A DNA stretch of 64,000 nucleotides, taken from Paracoccus liaowanqingii. Its GTDB lineage: Bacteria > Pseudomonadota > Alphaproteobacteria > Rhodobacterales > Rhodobacteraceae. The notes beneath the pieces are model-generated. The model was given only the letters and a program-made list of their open reading frames with translations. It was not told the DNA's origin and did no database searches. The stretch lies in assembly GCF_004683865.2 (NCBI RefSeq), contig NZ_CP040762.1:1-64000 (forward strand), read 5' to 3'. Shown piece by piece: positions 8,355-17,982 of this stretch (the first letter of the stretch is position 1; each line of letters begins with the position of its first letter). Made by a program: the position numbers and the translations under genes.

Positions 8355-9326
8355 CTATCTGTCACATCCCGCGTGATTATAGGGCCGCTTCCTGAACAGG
8401 TCCGGCCGTTGTTTCTGCCAGTCCTTGAGCGCATCGATGGGCGTTCGGCCCTTCAGCACTGATTGCGGAAGCTGACCGTTGTAGAGCCGGACGTAGCGCA
8501 GGATGGTCTGTTCGAGATCCTCGCCGCTGCGGAAGCGGTGGCTCTGCAGGACGTCCTCGATCCGGCCGTTGAAGCGTTCGACCATGCCGTTGGTCTGCGG
8601 GTGCAGGGGCGGGGCCAGGCGGTGCTCGATGCCGAGGTCGGCGCAGAGGCGGTCGAAATCGTGGTTGCCGGTAGGGCCCCGGCGGCGAAGTCCGAACAGG
8701 CGATCGGTGAACTCCTTGCCGTTATCTGTAAGCACCTTGGTGATCCTCATCGGCGCGGCGCGTTCCAGATCGCGCAGAAACCGGCGGGCGTTGGCCGCCG
8801 TCTTCGCCGGGTAGATGCGCACGAAGACCCACCGCGTGGCGCGGTCGATGGCGACGAACAGATACCGGCGGCGGCTCTCGTCGGCCATCTGCGGCAGATA
8901 TTTCACGTCGACATGCACATAGCCCGGCTCGTAAGCCTTGAAGGCCCCGTGCGCAGGTCGTGGCAAGGCAGGCTTCAAAGCGCGCAGATTGCCCACGCCA
9001 TGCCGGCGCAGGCAGCGGTCCAGTCCGGAACGCGAGACATGAGGGTTCAGGAACTCCCGCACCACCGACAGCAGATCATCCAGCGGCAACAGCAGCGACT
9101 TGCGCAGGGACACTGCCACAGCTTCCTGTGCCGGCGTGAGCGTCGACTGAAGCCTGTGCGGCGTGTGGGATCGGTCATGGACGCTGTCTCGGCTCCGCCA
9201 CTTCCAGACGGTCTGCATGGAGATGCCGTAGCGCTCCGCCACCATCCAGGCCGGTTCCGTGCTTGCCTGGATCGCGGCTCGTATCTTCGGTGTCGTCGCT
9301 GCCTGTTTGTGAAGAGAGATCAGCAT
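8355..9326 (-). CDS. IS481-family transposase
   Basis: A 323-residue DDE transposase. An N-terminal helix-turn-helix (AERYGISMQTVWKWRSRDS) is followed by an integrase core with the three catalytic carboxylates in HVDVKYLPQM, LTDNGKEFTDR and MVERFNGRIEDV. The length is normal for IS481. The last codon of the element is completed and the TAG stop supplied by the flanking target duplication (8355-8359), so the frame has no stop of its own inside the element. Confidence 0.93.
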   Translation of the reverse strand: MLISLHKQAATTPKIRAAIQASTEPAWMVAERYGISMQTVWKWRSRDSVHDRSHTPHRLQSTLTPAQEAVAVSLRKSLLLPLDDLLSVVREFLNPHVSRSGLDRCLRRHGVGNLRALKPALPRPAHGAFKAYEPGYVHVDVKYLPQMADESRRRYLFVAIDRATRWVFVRIYPAKTAANARRFLRDLERAAPMRITKVLTDNGKEFTDRLFGLRRRGPTGNHDFDRLCADLGIEHRLAPPLHPQTNGMVERFNGRIEDVLQSHRFRSGEDLEQTILRYVRLYNGQLPQSVLKGRTPIDALKDWQKQRPDLFRKRPYNHAGCDR

Positions 9327-9418
9327 CCTCGCCTCCCGTCCCGAAACTCGCCCAAGATCGATCTTGCCACGAAAAATGCGGTCCGGCGAGGGTCTATGTG
9401 ATCATCCGGGATGGGACA
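8360..9418 (-). mobile_element. IS481-family insertion sequence, complete
   Basis: The 1059-bp element has imperfect terminal inverted repeats (left TGTCACATCCCGCGTGAT, right reading inward TGTCCCATCCCGGATGAT) and a 6-bp target duplication GCTATC at 8354-8359 and 9419-9424. It carries one transposase gene on the minus strand. It interrupts a GAF-domain gene, which returns to frame when it is removed. Confidence 0.92.
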
Positions 9419-10312
9419 GCTATCCATCGAAAGGACGCATGTGTTTGACCGTGTGGTCCAAACATGCAAGTCGCTGTTCAACTGCGAGGCGAGTCTCATA
9501 TCATTGATTGACGAAAAGAACGACCGACAGTTTTTCAAGGCAGAGGCGGGATTGCCAGAGTCGTTGGCGGAAAAAAGAGAAACGCCTTTGGCCTATTCTT
9601 TTTGCAAGACAGTTGTCGCTCAGTCCAAGCCATTGGTTGTTTTCAATGCTGCCATTGACGTTCGGTTTAAGGACAATCCCTCCGTTGAGGAATTTGGGAT
9701 CATGGCATATCTCGGCGTGCCTATAAAGGATCGACACGGAGATGCGATTGCTGCGCTGTGCGTAATCGATATCAAGGCACGGTCTTGGTCGACAAATGAC
9801 GTGGATATTTTGGCAGCTCTTGGAACGGGGGTCTCAAGTCAGGTTCAGTTGATGCTGGCATTGCAAACTTCAAAAGGGTTTGAGGAATTCAATCTCAACA
9901 ATGATGATGTGCCGCAGGCCTCTGAACTTTTTCCGAGTGCCTTGTTTCAGTACTTTCAGCATGCCGATGGCCGGGAGACTATAGATCAGGTCTCATCCGG
10001 GTGCATGAGGATCTGGGAAGTTTCCGAAGCAGAGATAATGGACAGCTTCGGGAATATATTTGCCATGTGCATTTCTGACGATCTCGTGGGAGCTTATGCG
10101 TCCCTTGGCCATGCGGCGGGAAGCTTGGTATCCTGGAACCACCAGTGGCGTATAGTCACACCTTCAGGTCACCAGAAATGGCTCAGGGGCCACGGGCAGC
10201 CGGAAATGGTTCCTGGAGGGGGAATTAAATGGAGCGCGTTGGTGCAGGACATTACTCAGGTCAGGGAGAATGCAAATTTTACCTGATGATTGATATTTCT
10301 AGATATGTTTCA

Positions 10313-11371
10313 TCACGCCGCAGAAACGGTCAGCCGCAACCGCCCGGGTCCGGCTTCCTCCACCGTCATCTGCACATCGCCCGCACCCGCCGGATAGGCG
10401 TATTTGAAGGCGTTGGTCACCAGCTCGTTCACCAGGAGCGCCAGCGGCACGGCCTGATCGGTCGCGATCGACACCGGGGCAAGGGTGCAGCTCAGCGTCT
10501 GGCCGGGACGGGCGGTGGTGCGGAGCTGGTCGCACAGCTCGCCCAGGAACGCGGCCAGCTGGACGCTGTGCACCTCGTCGGCGCGCCACAGCCGGTCGTG
10601 GACCTGCGCGATGGTCGTCACGCGGGCCTCGGCATCGTCCAGCGCCTTGGCCAGGGCGGGGTCCGACGACTCGCGCCGCTGCATGCTCAGAAGCCCCGCC
10701 ACCATCGCCAGGCTGTTCTTGACCCGGTGGCTGATCTCGCGCGTCAGCACCTCCTGATGGGCGACCGCCGCGCGCAGGCGCGCCTCGCTGGCCCGCAGCG
10801 CCTCCTCGACGTGATGGCGCTCGATCGCCACGCCCAGCAGGTTGGCGAAGCCCTGCAGGAAGGCCAGGTCGGCCGTGGTGAAGCGCCCCTCGGTCGGGCT
10901 GTCCACCTCGAGGATGCCATAGCGGCTGGCCTCGCCCTGCACGGGCACGTTGATCGCGCGCCGGATGCCGTGGTCCCGCAGCAGGGTCGGGGTCCGGAAC
11001 CGCGTCTCGCCCTCCAGGTGGTTCGAGATGACCGGCTCGCCCGTCTGGAAGGCATAGCCGGTGGGGCTGTCCAGATCGGCGCCGATGCGCGCCCGGCCGA
11101 CCACGCCGGGCCGCCAGCCGACCCCGGCGCGCAGGATGAACTGCCCCTCGTCGGGCAGGTATTCCATCACCTTGCAGAAGCGGCTGTGCAGGCCCAGGGC
11201 GCAGACCCGCGTCGCCTCGTGCAGCAGCGCGCCAAGGTCGTGGGTCCGCAGCGCAAAGGCGCCGTATTCGGCCGCAAGCCGCTGCTGGCGCAGCCGGTAT
11301 TCCAGTTCCTCCGCCGGGCTGCCGCCCGTTTCCGGCGCGACGGCGGGGGCGTCCACATGATCCTTGTCCAT
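10313..11371 (-). pseudogene. GAF-HisKA_2 histidine kinase, 3'-truncated
   Basis: A 352-residue product nearly identical in layout to the intact kinase at 56923-58152: a GAF domain (PTGYAFQTGEPVISNHLEGE) and a HisKA_2 phospho-acceptor region with EISHRVKNSLAMVAGLLSMQ. The ATPase N-box is present (LLVNELVTNAFKYAYPAG), but the product stops at LRLTVSAA, where the paralogue continues LRLTVSDQGQGLP. About 58 residues with the G boxes of the ATP lid are missing, so the protein is probably unable to autophosphorylate. The start at 11371 is taken by homology with the paralogue (MDKDH versus MGKDH). The break lies next to the end of the GAF pseudogene, suggesting a deletion joined the two. Confidence 0.8.
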
Positions 11372-11694
11372 GGCCTTGCTTCTTCTGCGTCCGAAGGCGC
11401 CGCCCGGGGGGGATAAACGTTTATTTTTAGTTGTATAAGGGGTATAGGAGATCAGTGTCGTTACCGCGATCGACGAATTTCGGGGGTCCGTGAACCATGT
11501 CTGGTCTGGGCCACATGAGCATGATGCCGAGGCCACCCGGGGGCGATTCACCCAAGGGAGCGCCACATGCTTCAACGCAACTGGCCATGTCGACTGGCGT
11601 CGCCAGAACCTGTGTCGAAACATGAGGCAGGGGTATTGTTTGCCGCAATGGCAAGGCCGCCTTTGCGCATCTCCCTAGATCCTGGGATCTCAGC

Positions 11695-13209
11695 ATGACT
11701 TCCATCGACCCGGCTCCAGACGCTTCCAGCCTGGCCTTCCTGTCCGGCGGGGGCGAACTGGGTGCGCTCATGCGCGACCTGGACTGGGCCAGTACGGCCT
11801 TGGGGCCAGCCGAGGGTTGGACTGCCAATCTCAAGATCACGGCGGGCATCGTGCTGCGCTCGCCGGTGGCGATGGTCCTGCTCTGGGGTGAAAAAGGCAT
11901 CATGATCTACAATGATGCCTTCGCGGCCTTTTCGCGGGATCGACACCCGATGATGCTCGGGATGAAGGTGCGTCAGGCTTGGCCGGAGGTTGCCGGCTTC
12001 AACGACAATGTCCTGAAGGTTGGATTGGCAGGCGGCACGCTGTCCTACAGGGATCAGGAGTTGACCCTCAACCTGGACGGGGCATCGGGGGCGGTTTGGC
12101 TCAATCTGGACTATGCGCCGGTTCTTGATGAGAACGGCAGATCGGTGGGCGTCCTGGCGGTCGTGGTGGAAACGACCGGAGCAGTCCAGGCCGTCCGACA
12201 GGGGCGGGCAGAAACAGAGCGGTTGCAGCAGCTGTTTGCGCAGGCCCCCGGCTTCATGGCAATGCTGGGCGGGCCCGAGCATGTCTTCGAACTCGTCAAT
12301 CCGGCATACGAGCAGCTCATCGGACATCGAAAGGTCGAGGGTCAGCCCGTTCGTGCCGCCCTCCCCGAGATCGTGAACCAAGGGTTTATCGACATCCTGG
12401 ACCGGGTGTTCGAAAGCGGTCAGGCCTATACCGGCAAAGCCATCAAGATTGGCTTGCAACGGACGGTCGATGGCCCCGTGGAAGAACGCTTCGTCGATTT
12501 CGTCTATCAACCCATCATCGGGGGTGACGGAAAGGTTTCTGGGATCTTCGTCGAGGGTTATGACGTGACAGATCGCGTCCATGGGGAGGCACATCTGCGT
12601 CTCTTGATGAACGAGTTGAACCATAGGCTCAAAAACACCCTCGCCACGGTGCGGGCGATCGCGCGGCAGACGCTGCAGGGCAGCGGCCCGATGGAAGTGG
12701 CGCGGGAAGCCCTTAGCGCCCGCATTTCCGCTTTGTCGCGAGCTCAGAACGTGCTGACAAGCCGCAACTGGCAGGGCTCGGACATTCGCGATGTCGTGGC
12801 CTCCGCAATTGCACCCCATTCCGATAGTGCAGACACCCGTTTCAGCATCACGGGCCCGTCCGTCTCCTTGAGCCCTCGCGCGGCTCTCTCGCTTTCTCTT
12901 GCCCTGCACGAGTTGGCGACCAACGCGGCAAAGTATGGCGCCCTGAGCACGAACGCAGGGCGCGTCGAGATTACCTGGTCACTGGCCGGGAACCCAGAGC
13001 CACGGCTGGATCTTGAATGGCAGGAACATGGGGGACCACCAGTGGCACTGCCGTCAAGCAAGGGATTTGGAACGAAACTGATCGAGCGGGGCCTGGCCAA
13101 CGAGCTCGACGCCGTGGTGAGCCTTGAATATCCGCCTGCGGGGTTTGTACTCAAAATGTCGGCAGGGATGGCGTCCCTCCAGGAGCGGTCCGAAGCAAGT
13201 TCCGAATGA
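11695..13209 (+). CDS. PAS-PAS-HWE sensor histidine kinase
   Basis: A 504-residue soluble kinase of the HWE family (PF07536-type). Two PAS-like regions occupy about 45-165 and 175-295. The phospho-acceptor motif MNELNHRLKNTLATVRAIA has its His near residue 309, the HWE ATPase N-box is ALHELATNAAKYGAL near 403, and GFGTKLIERGLANEL follows near 457. There are no membrane segments, so it senses a cytoplasmic or diffusible cue. Its stop overlaps the start of the receiver-only regulator (ATGA), which strongly suggests they are a cognate pair. A possible upstream promoter region lies at 11420-11460. Confidence 0.92.
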   Translation: MTSIDPAPDASSLAFLSGGGELGALMRDLDWASTALGPAEGWTANLKITAGIVLRSPVAMVLLWGEKGIMIYNDAFAAFSRDRHPMMLGMKVRQAWPEVAGFNDNVLKVGLAGGTLSYRDQELTLNLDGASGAVWLNLDYAPVLDENGRSVGVLAVVVETTGAVQAVRQGRAETERLQQLFAQAPGFMAMLGGPEHVFELVNPAYEQLIGHRKVEGQPVRAALPEIVNQGFIDILDRVFESGQAYTGKAIKIGLQRTVDGPVEERFVDFVYQPIIGGDGKVSGIFVEGYDVTDRVHGEAHLRLLMNELNHRLKNTLATVRAIARQTLQGSGPMEVAREALSARISALSRAQNVLTSRNWQGSDIRDVVASAIAPHSDSADTRFSITGPSVSLSPRAALSLSLALHELATNAAKYGALSTNAGRVEITWSLAGNPEPRLDLEWQEHGGPPVALPSSKGFGTKLIERGLANELDAVVSLEYPPAGFVLKMSAGMASLQERSEASSE

Positions 13210-13553
13210 CGGTACTCAAAGTCTTGGTCGTCGAAGACGAGATGTTGATCGCCATGGACATGGAAGACATGCTCGTCGAGATGGGTTTTAAGGTGATTGG
13301 TCCCGCTCCCTGCCTGGAGAAGGGGACGGAGTTGGCATGCCGGGAGACCATCGATCTGGCCGTTCTGGACATCAATCTGGCGGGGCGCGATTCATTTCCG
13401 ATCGCCGACATTCTGCGGGAACGGGGGATCCCCTTCATCTTTGCAAGCGGCTACGGAGCCGCCGGACTGTCGGACGATTACGCCGACACGACCACGCTTC
13501 AAAAGCCGGTTGAGTTCCTGCAGCTCAGGGCAGCAATGTCCAGCTTACAGTAG
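13206..13553 (+). CDS. Single-domain response regulator (receiver only)
   Basis: A 115-residue CheY-like receiver without output domain. Visible are the acidic pair (VVEDEMLIAMDMEDML), the phospho-acceptor Asp in LAVLDINLAG near 56, the switch region IPFIFASGYG and the Lys in LQKPVE. The segment PFIFASGYG resembles the PFxFATG signature of alphaproteobacterial single-domain regulators that work with HWE kinases. It overlaps the upstream kinase gene by 4 bases and is probably its phosphorylation target. Its downstream partner is not visible. Confidence 0.92.
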   Translation: MTVLKVLVVEDEMLIAMDMEDMLVEMGFKVIGPAPCLEKGTELACRETIDLAVLDINLAGRDSFPIADILRERGIPFIFASGYGAAGLSDDYADTTTLQKPVEFLQLRAAMSSLQ

Positions 13554-13632
13554 CTGACGTCTCATCGGCAGCATGGCAAACGATGCGCCTTTAGGGGGCA
13601 CAAGTTCTCTTGCAGGGATTGCAGAAAAGTAG

Positions 13633-13667
13633 AGGTCCGGAGTCGTCCAACTCCGCACCTACCTTTT
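13633..13667 (+). terminator. Probable rho-independent terminator
   Basis: An interrupted stem (AGGT..GGAGT pairing with ACTCC..ACCT) is followed by ACCTTTTC, 80 bases after the response-regulator stop. It fits termination of the kinase/regulator operon. Confidence 0.55.
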
Positions 13668-14923
13668 CTCACGACCCATGACTAGGCTTAGGTTTTTTTC
13701 AACTTCTTAGTCTGGCCTGAACAAATCTTAACCAACTGAATTTGCTTGATGAAAGTGCCAAAGCGGTAGCGGGGAATTGCAGGGCTTCGTATGTTGGCAC
13801 TCGAAACCTTGCGAATTTTCGGAGCTGTGATGAAGCCTCGTCCGCGCGCTGAAGAGCAGGATGATCTCCTGCGCCCCCGCCTGACCGAGATGATCGATCT
13901 GCGCCATGAACTGGCGAAACTGGCCGTGCTGTTTGACTGGGAGTTCTTCGAGACCGAATGGGCAGGCTTCTTTCCTTCCACCACAGGGCGGCCGGCCACA
14001 TCGCCGCGGCTGGTGGCGGGCCTGCTGTATCTTCAGCACGCCTATCGGTTGTCTGACGAGGCCGTTGTCGCTCGTTGGGTTGAGAACCCCTACTACCAGC
14101 ATTTCACCGGTGAGACGTTCTTCCAGCACCGCCCACCGATCGACCCGACCTCCCTGACTCGGTGGCGCAAGCGGATCGGCGAGGAAGGGGCCGAGTGGCT
14201 GCTGACCAAGACGATCGAGGCAGGGCGCAGGTCAGGCGCGGTGCAGGATCGCAGCCTGTCGCGTGTCGCCGTGGATACGACGGTGATGGAAAAGAACATC
14301 GCCCACCCGACAGATGCGCGCTTGTATGAGACCGCACGTGGAAAGCTTGTCGCCCTCGCCGATGAAGGCGGGATCACTCTGCGGCAGAACTACAACCGCC
14401 TGGCCCCGCGCCTGGCGGTGCGGATCGGGCGCTACGCCCATGCCCGGCAGTTCAAACGCATGGGCAAGGCTCTGAAACAGCTGAGGGGATACACCGGTCG
14501 TGTCCTGCGGGATATTCGCCGGCAGTTGGACGGGATTGCGGAGGGGTCCTTCCGCGAACGGGTTCTGGACACTCTCGTGCTCGTCGGTCGTCTGCTCCAT
14601 CAGACCCCCAAAAGCCGCGGCAAGATCTACGCCTTGCATGAGCCCGAGGTCGATTGCATCTCCAAGGGCAAGGCCCGCAAACGCTACGAGTTCGGCACCA
14701 AGGTCAGCCTGGCCACCACCATCGACGAGGGCTTCGTCGTGGGCATGCGCGCCTTGCCGGGAAATCCCTACGATGGCCACACCCTGCCCGAAGCCCTGGA
14801 GCAGGTTGCGATCCTGACTGCGCATTCCGACGCATCCGGTCGGCTGTTCCGACAACATCCGGTCAGTCATTCCGGGGTATCCGGTCAGCTGAGGATCTTT
14901 GCCGCATAGGCATGGTTTTGATG

Positions 14924-15688
14924 TCAGGCGCTGTGACCTTCGTCAAGATTTTCGGTGGGATTACCCGAGCGGCGCATTGACGGCCCGTCGAGGTTGAGGC
15001 GATGGGCGTTGTGGACCAAGCGGTCGAGGATGGCATCGGCAAATGTCGGTTCGCCGATCACGTCGTGCCAGGCCGAGACCGGCAACTGGCTGGTGATCAG
15101 GATCGAGCCGCGGTCATGCCGGTCCTCGACGATTTCCATCAGATCGCGCCGCTGGCCGGCGGTCAGGCGATCCGGGCCCCAATCGTCGAGGATGAGCAGG
15201 TCAGCCTTCACCAGGGACCGGAACAGGCGCGGAAAGCGCCCGTCACCGTGGGCAAGTTCGAGATCGACGAAGAGGCGCGGCATCCGCTGATAGATGACGG
15301 TGAGGTTGTCGCGGCAGGCGCGTTGGCCGAGGGCGCAAGCGAGCCAGGTCTTTCCAACGCCACATGGCCCGGTGATCATCAGATTGCGGGCGTCTGCGAT
15401 CCAGCGCCCGGTGGCAAGCTGCTGGAACAGCATTCGGTCCAGTCTACGCGGAGTGCGGAAGTCGACATCTTCGATTGCGGCGCCGATGTGACGTAGCTTC
15501 GCTGCACGCATGCGCGTTTGGAAACGGCGGGTATTGCGGCTGGCGATCTCGCGGTCGACCAGCAGGCCGAGCCATTCGGGATGGCTCAGTTCTGCGGTGG
15601 CGTCCTGCGTCTGCAATTCGACAAACGCCTCGGCCATGCCGTCGAGCCGCAAGTTGCGGAGCTGGTCCAGGGTCGGGTGGGTGAGCAT
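14924..15688 (-). CDS. istB: IS21 helper ATPase IstB
   Basis: A 254-residue AAA+ ATPase assisting IstA in target selection. Walker A GPCGVGKTWLACALG lies in the middle, Walker B is LLILDDWGPD, and ILITSQLPVSAWHD is typical of IstB/DnaC-like proteins. AAAGGA precedes the ATG, which is 11 bases after the istA stop. The protein appears full length and intact. Confidence 0.94.
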   Translation of the reverse strand: MLTHPTLDQLRNLRLDGMAEAFVELQTQDATAELSHPEWLGLLVDREIASRNTRRFQTRMRAAKLRHIGAAIEDVDFRTPRRLDRMLFQQLATGRWIADARNLMITGPCGVGKTWLACALGQRACRDNLTVIYQRMPRLFVDLELAHGDGRFPRLFRSLVKADLLILDDWGPDRLTAGQRRDLMEIVEDRHDRGSILITSQLPVSAWHDVIGEPTFADAILDRLVHNAHRLNLDGPSMRRSGNPTENLDEGHSA

Positions 15689-15699
15689 CTTCTGTCCTT

Positions 15700-17268
15700 T
15701 CAATGGAAGTAACCGGGGCCGCGGATATTGCCGTGCTGGATCGCGGGCCCGTCCGCGGCGGGTTCGGGCCGGCTGCTGCGATGCAGGTTGTTCTTCAGGA
15801 TCGAGTTCACCGAAGAGTAGGACCGCGCCCCGATCGTGAGCGCCCGCTCGCAGGCCGCTTCCAGCGCCTCGGGGCCATAGGGTTTGGCCAGGCGCATGAT
15901 ACCGAGGCAGGAGCGGAAGCCCTGCTCGGGGTGGCTGCGATCGCGCAGGATCACCGCGACCAGGGTGGCGGTGTTCGGACCGATTTTTGCCGCCCAGGAC
16001 TTCAGCCGCGCGGGCGACCAGTCGGAATAGCGCCGATGACTGGCCGGCATGTGATCGGCGACGGTGGTATGCTTGCGGTTGGACGAGGTCCTCGCGTGGG
16101 CCGCGACACGCTTGCCAAGGTGGAAGATCTCGATCGTCCGGGCAGTGAAACGGACCCAGACCTTCTCGCGCAACAGGCTGTGTGGCGCCGAGTAGTAATG
16201 CTTGTCGACCTCGACATGGTAGTCGAGCCCGACCGTACATTGCTTCCATTCGGAGAAGACATAAGGCTCGGCTGGCAAGGAGCGGAGCGCCGAGCGCTCG
16301 ATCTCTTCGAACAGATCCCGCCGGCTGGCGCCGAGATGCCGGGTCACTCGGTCGTTCAGCTGATCGAGGAGGACGCGGATCGCGGCGTTCAGTTCTGGCA
16401 ACGAAAAGAAGCGCTGATTGCGCAGGCGCGCCGCGATCCAGTGTTGGGCGATCTGGACCGCCACCTCGACCTTGGCCTTGTCGCGCGGTTTGCGCGGCCG
16501 GGCCGGCAGCGAGCCGTTGTCCGCCATCGGTCCGAGGACAATGGCGAGCGCGGTGCCGTAATGCGCGGCCATGTCGGCATAGGTCCGGTTCACCGCGGGC
16601 TCATAGAAGCAGGCCTTGGTGACGCCGGACCTCAGGTTGTCCGACACCACCTGCGCCGGCACCCCACCGAGATAGCTGAATGCCCGGCAATGGGCGCCGA
16701 TCCAGTCGGACAGCCCCTGGCTCCAGGTTGCTTCGGCATAGGTCAGGTTCGAGGCGCCGAGTGCGGCGACGAACAGCTGCGCCCGGCGAACTTCGCCGGT
16801 CGCTCCGTCCATGACCTCCAGTGTGGTGCCGGCGTAGTCAACGAACAACCGCTCGCCGGCGACATGGTGCTGGCGCATCACCGGCGTCAGCCGGCCGCTC
16901 CAGCGCTTGTAGAGATCGCAGAAGCGGCTATAGCCATAACCTTCGGGATGAACCGCGCGGTATTCCTCCCAGAGCAGCGACAGGGTCACGCCCGGCCGCC
17001 TCAGTTCACGATGGATCGCTGGCCAGTCCGGCCGGGCCTCGACGAGACGGTTGGGGCCGCCGGTCGGGTGAAACAGCAGCGCTTCCAGCGCCGCGTCCGT
17101 CATCTGCGCCGCAAGCGGCCAGCTCAGACCGGCGCGCTCGACCCGCTTGAGATAATCGCACGCCGTGCTCTGCCCGACGCCGAGGCTTTCGGCAATCTTC
17201 CGCGTCGACAACCCGCCAGCATGCAGCCGCAGTGCTTCTCTGATCTTCCTCATCGTCAGTCTCTTCAT
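15700..17268 (-). CDS. istA: IS21 transposase IstA
   Basis: A 522-residue DDE transposase. The N-terminus has a helix-turn-helix (GGLSTRKIAESLGVGQSTACDYLKR shortened here to its core ESLGVGQSTACDYLKR), then the integrase core with VDYAGTTLEV, a second acidic region VSDNLRSGV and KAKVEVAVQIAQHWI. The start at 17268 is chosen because MKRLTMRKIREALRLH matches the usual IstA N-terminus. It is intact and cotranscribed with istB. Confidence 0.93.
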   Translation of the reverse strand: MKRLTMRKIREALRLHAGGLSTRKIAESLGVGQSTACDYLKRVERAGLSWPLAAQMTDAALEALLFHPTGGPNRLVEARPDWPAIHRELRRPGVTLSLLWEEYRAVHPEGYGYSRFCDLYKRWSGRLTPVMRQHHVAGERLFVDYAGTTLEVMDGATGEVRRAQLFVAALGASNLTYAEATWSQGLSDWIGAHCRAFSYLGGVPAQVVSDNLRSGVTKACFYEPAVNRTYADMAAHYGTALAIVLGPMADNGSLPARPRKPRDKAKVEVAVQIAQHWIAARLRNQRFFSLPELNAAIRVLLDQLNDRVTRHLGASRRDLFEEIERSALRSLPAEPYVFSEWKQCTVGLDYHVEVDKHYYSAPHSLLREKVWVRFTARTIEIFHLGKRVAAHARTSSNRKHTTVADHMPASHRRYSDWSPARLKSWAAKIGPNTATLVAVILRDRSHPEQGFRSCLGIMRLAKPYGPEALEAACERALTIGARSYSSVNSILKNNLHRSSRPEPAADGPAIQHGNIRGPGYFH

Positions 17269-17982
17269 GGGGCCGCCCGCTCTCTTCAAAAGAGCAAGCC
17301 TAGCCCGCCGCAGGACTGCCAAGCAGCGTCAGAACCTCCCCTCGTCAGGGTGACCGGATGCCCCGGAATCGGTGACCGGATCAGATTGGAATGGGTGACC
17401 GGATCAAATCGGAATCCCCGACCGGATCACCTCGGAATGCGCAATCCTGACCGGTCAGATCCCGGATCTGGCCGTCGTGGACCGCGGGTATCGCGGCCAT
17501 GGCGTGTCGGAAACGAAGGTCCTGATCAGCGGCACCCGCCGCGGCCTGACGCCGAAGCTGAAAGCGCTGCTGAGGCGACGCAGCGCCATCGAGCCCGAGA
17601 TCGGACACATGAAGACAGACGGACGCTTATCGCGCTGCCCACTGAAAGGCACGACCGGCGACGCCATCTTTGCCGTGCTCTGCGGCTGCGGCCACAACAT
17701 CCGCAAGATCCTGGCCCACCTCAGGGCTTTGTTGGCGTTCATTGTAGCCGTCACATACGCCGCCATCCTACCAGGGATCACGACAACAACCGGCAATCTC
17801 GCCGACGGGCACAGTTGTTCAGCCTGAACTATTTATTCAAGGACGCTATTGATAGTACGCTAAGCTCGATGAGGCTGGCGAAGATAGAAACCTGAGGGCT
17901 AAAGTCTTGAGCAGCCTCGACGGTGCCGGTATTTTGGCTAGAATGCATCCTTCAAAACAGCCACAGGCATTATAGAATAAAG

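Larger units (their letters stand above)
8322..10286 (+). pseudogene. GAF-domain sensor protein split by IS481-family element
   Basis: Removing bases 8360-9418 plus one GCTATC duplication joins 8322-8359 to 9425-10286 into one frame of 900 bases (299 residues). The join reads MTVADLDAIGMLS then IERTHVFDRVVQ. A GAF domain of the kind seen before GGDEF or histidine-kinase domains spans about residues 15-165 (SLISLIDEKNDRQFFKAEAG, AYLGVPIKDRHGDAIAALCV), followed by a PAS-like segment ending WSALVQDITQVREN. No output domain follows, and a truncated kinase gene on the other strand ends only 27 bases away, so the 3' end may also be lost. An ATG at 9411 inside the element could express the distal part. 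Confidence 0.75.
14819..17443 (-). mobile_element. IS21-family insertion sequence, complete
   Basis: The 2625-bp element has perfect 12-bp terminal inverted repeats TGCGCATTCCGA and an 8-bp target duplication ATCCTGAC (14811-14818 and 17444-17451). Several internal copies of a GACCGGAT-type motif sit near both ends, as is usual for IstA binding sites. It carries istA and istB on the minus strand and is inserted in an IS5 transposase gene. Confidence 0.95.
13830..17827 (+). pseudogene. IS5-family transposase interrupted by IS21
   Basis: The coding sequence is split: 13830-14818 and, after one ATCCTGAC duplication copy is removed, 17452-17827. The joined frame reads EQVAILTGQIPDLAVVDRGY with no shift, giving about 454 residues. 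N-terminal DDE-family sequence is recognisable (ETFFQHRPPIDPTSLTRWRK, VAVDTTVMEKN) and the C-terminal part has AVVDRGYRGHG and the acidic motif AIEPEIGHMKTDGRL. The start at 13830 follows a GGAG site; an ATG at 13791 is an alternative. It is inactive while the IS21 is present. Confidence 0.85.
13710..17829 (+). mobile_element. IS5-family element carrying a nested IS21
   Basis: The ends are assigned from imperfect inverted repeats sharing CTGAACAA (GTCTGGCCTGAACAA left, GTTCAGGCTGAACAA right reading inward) flanked by TA at 13708-13709 and 17830-17831. Without the nested IS21 and one duplication the element is about 1.49 kb. The ends are less certain than for the other elements. Confidence 0.65.

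Noticed and set aside
15703..17895. 730-codon plus-strand frame across istA
   Set aside because: This lies antisense to an intact IS21 transposase. Its length results from codon bias, and no domain is recognisable.
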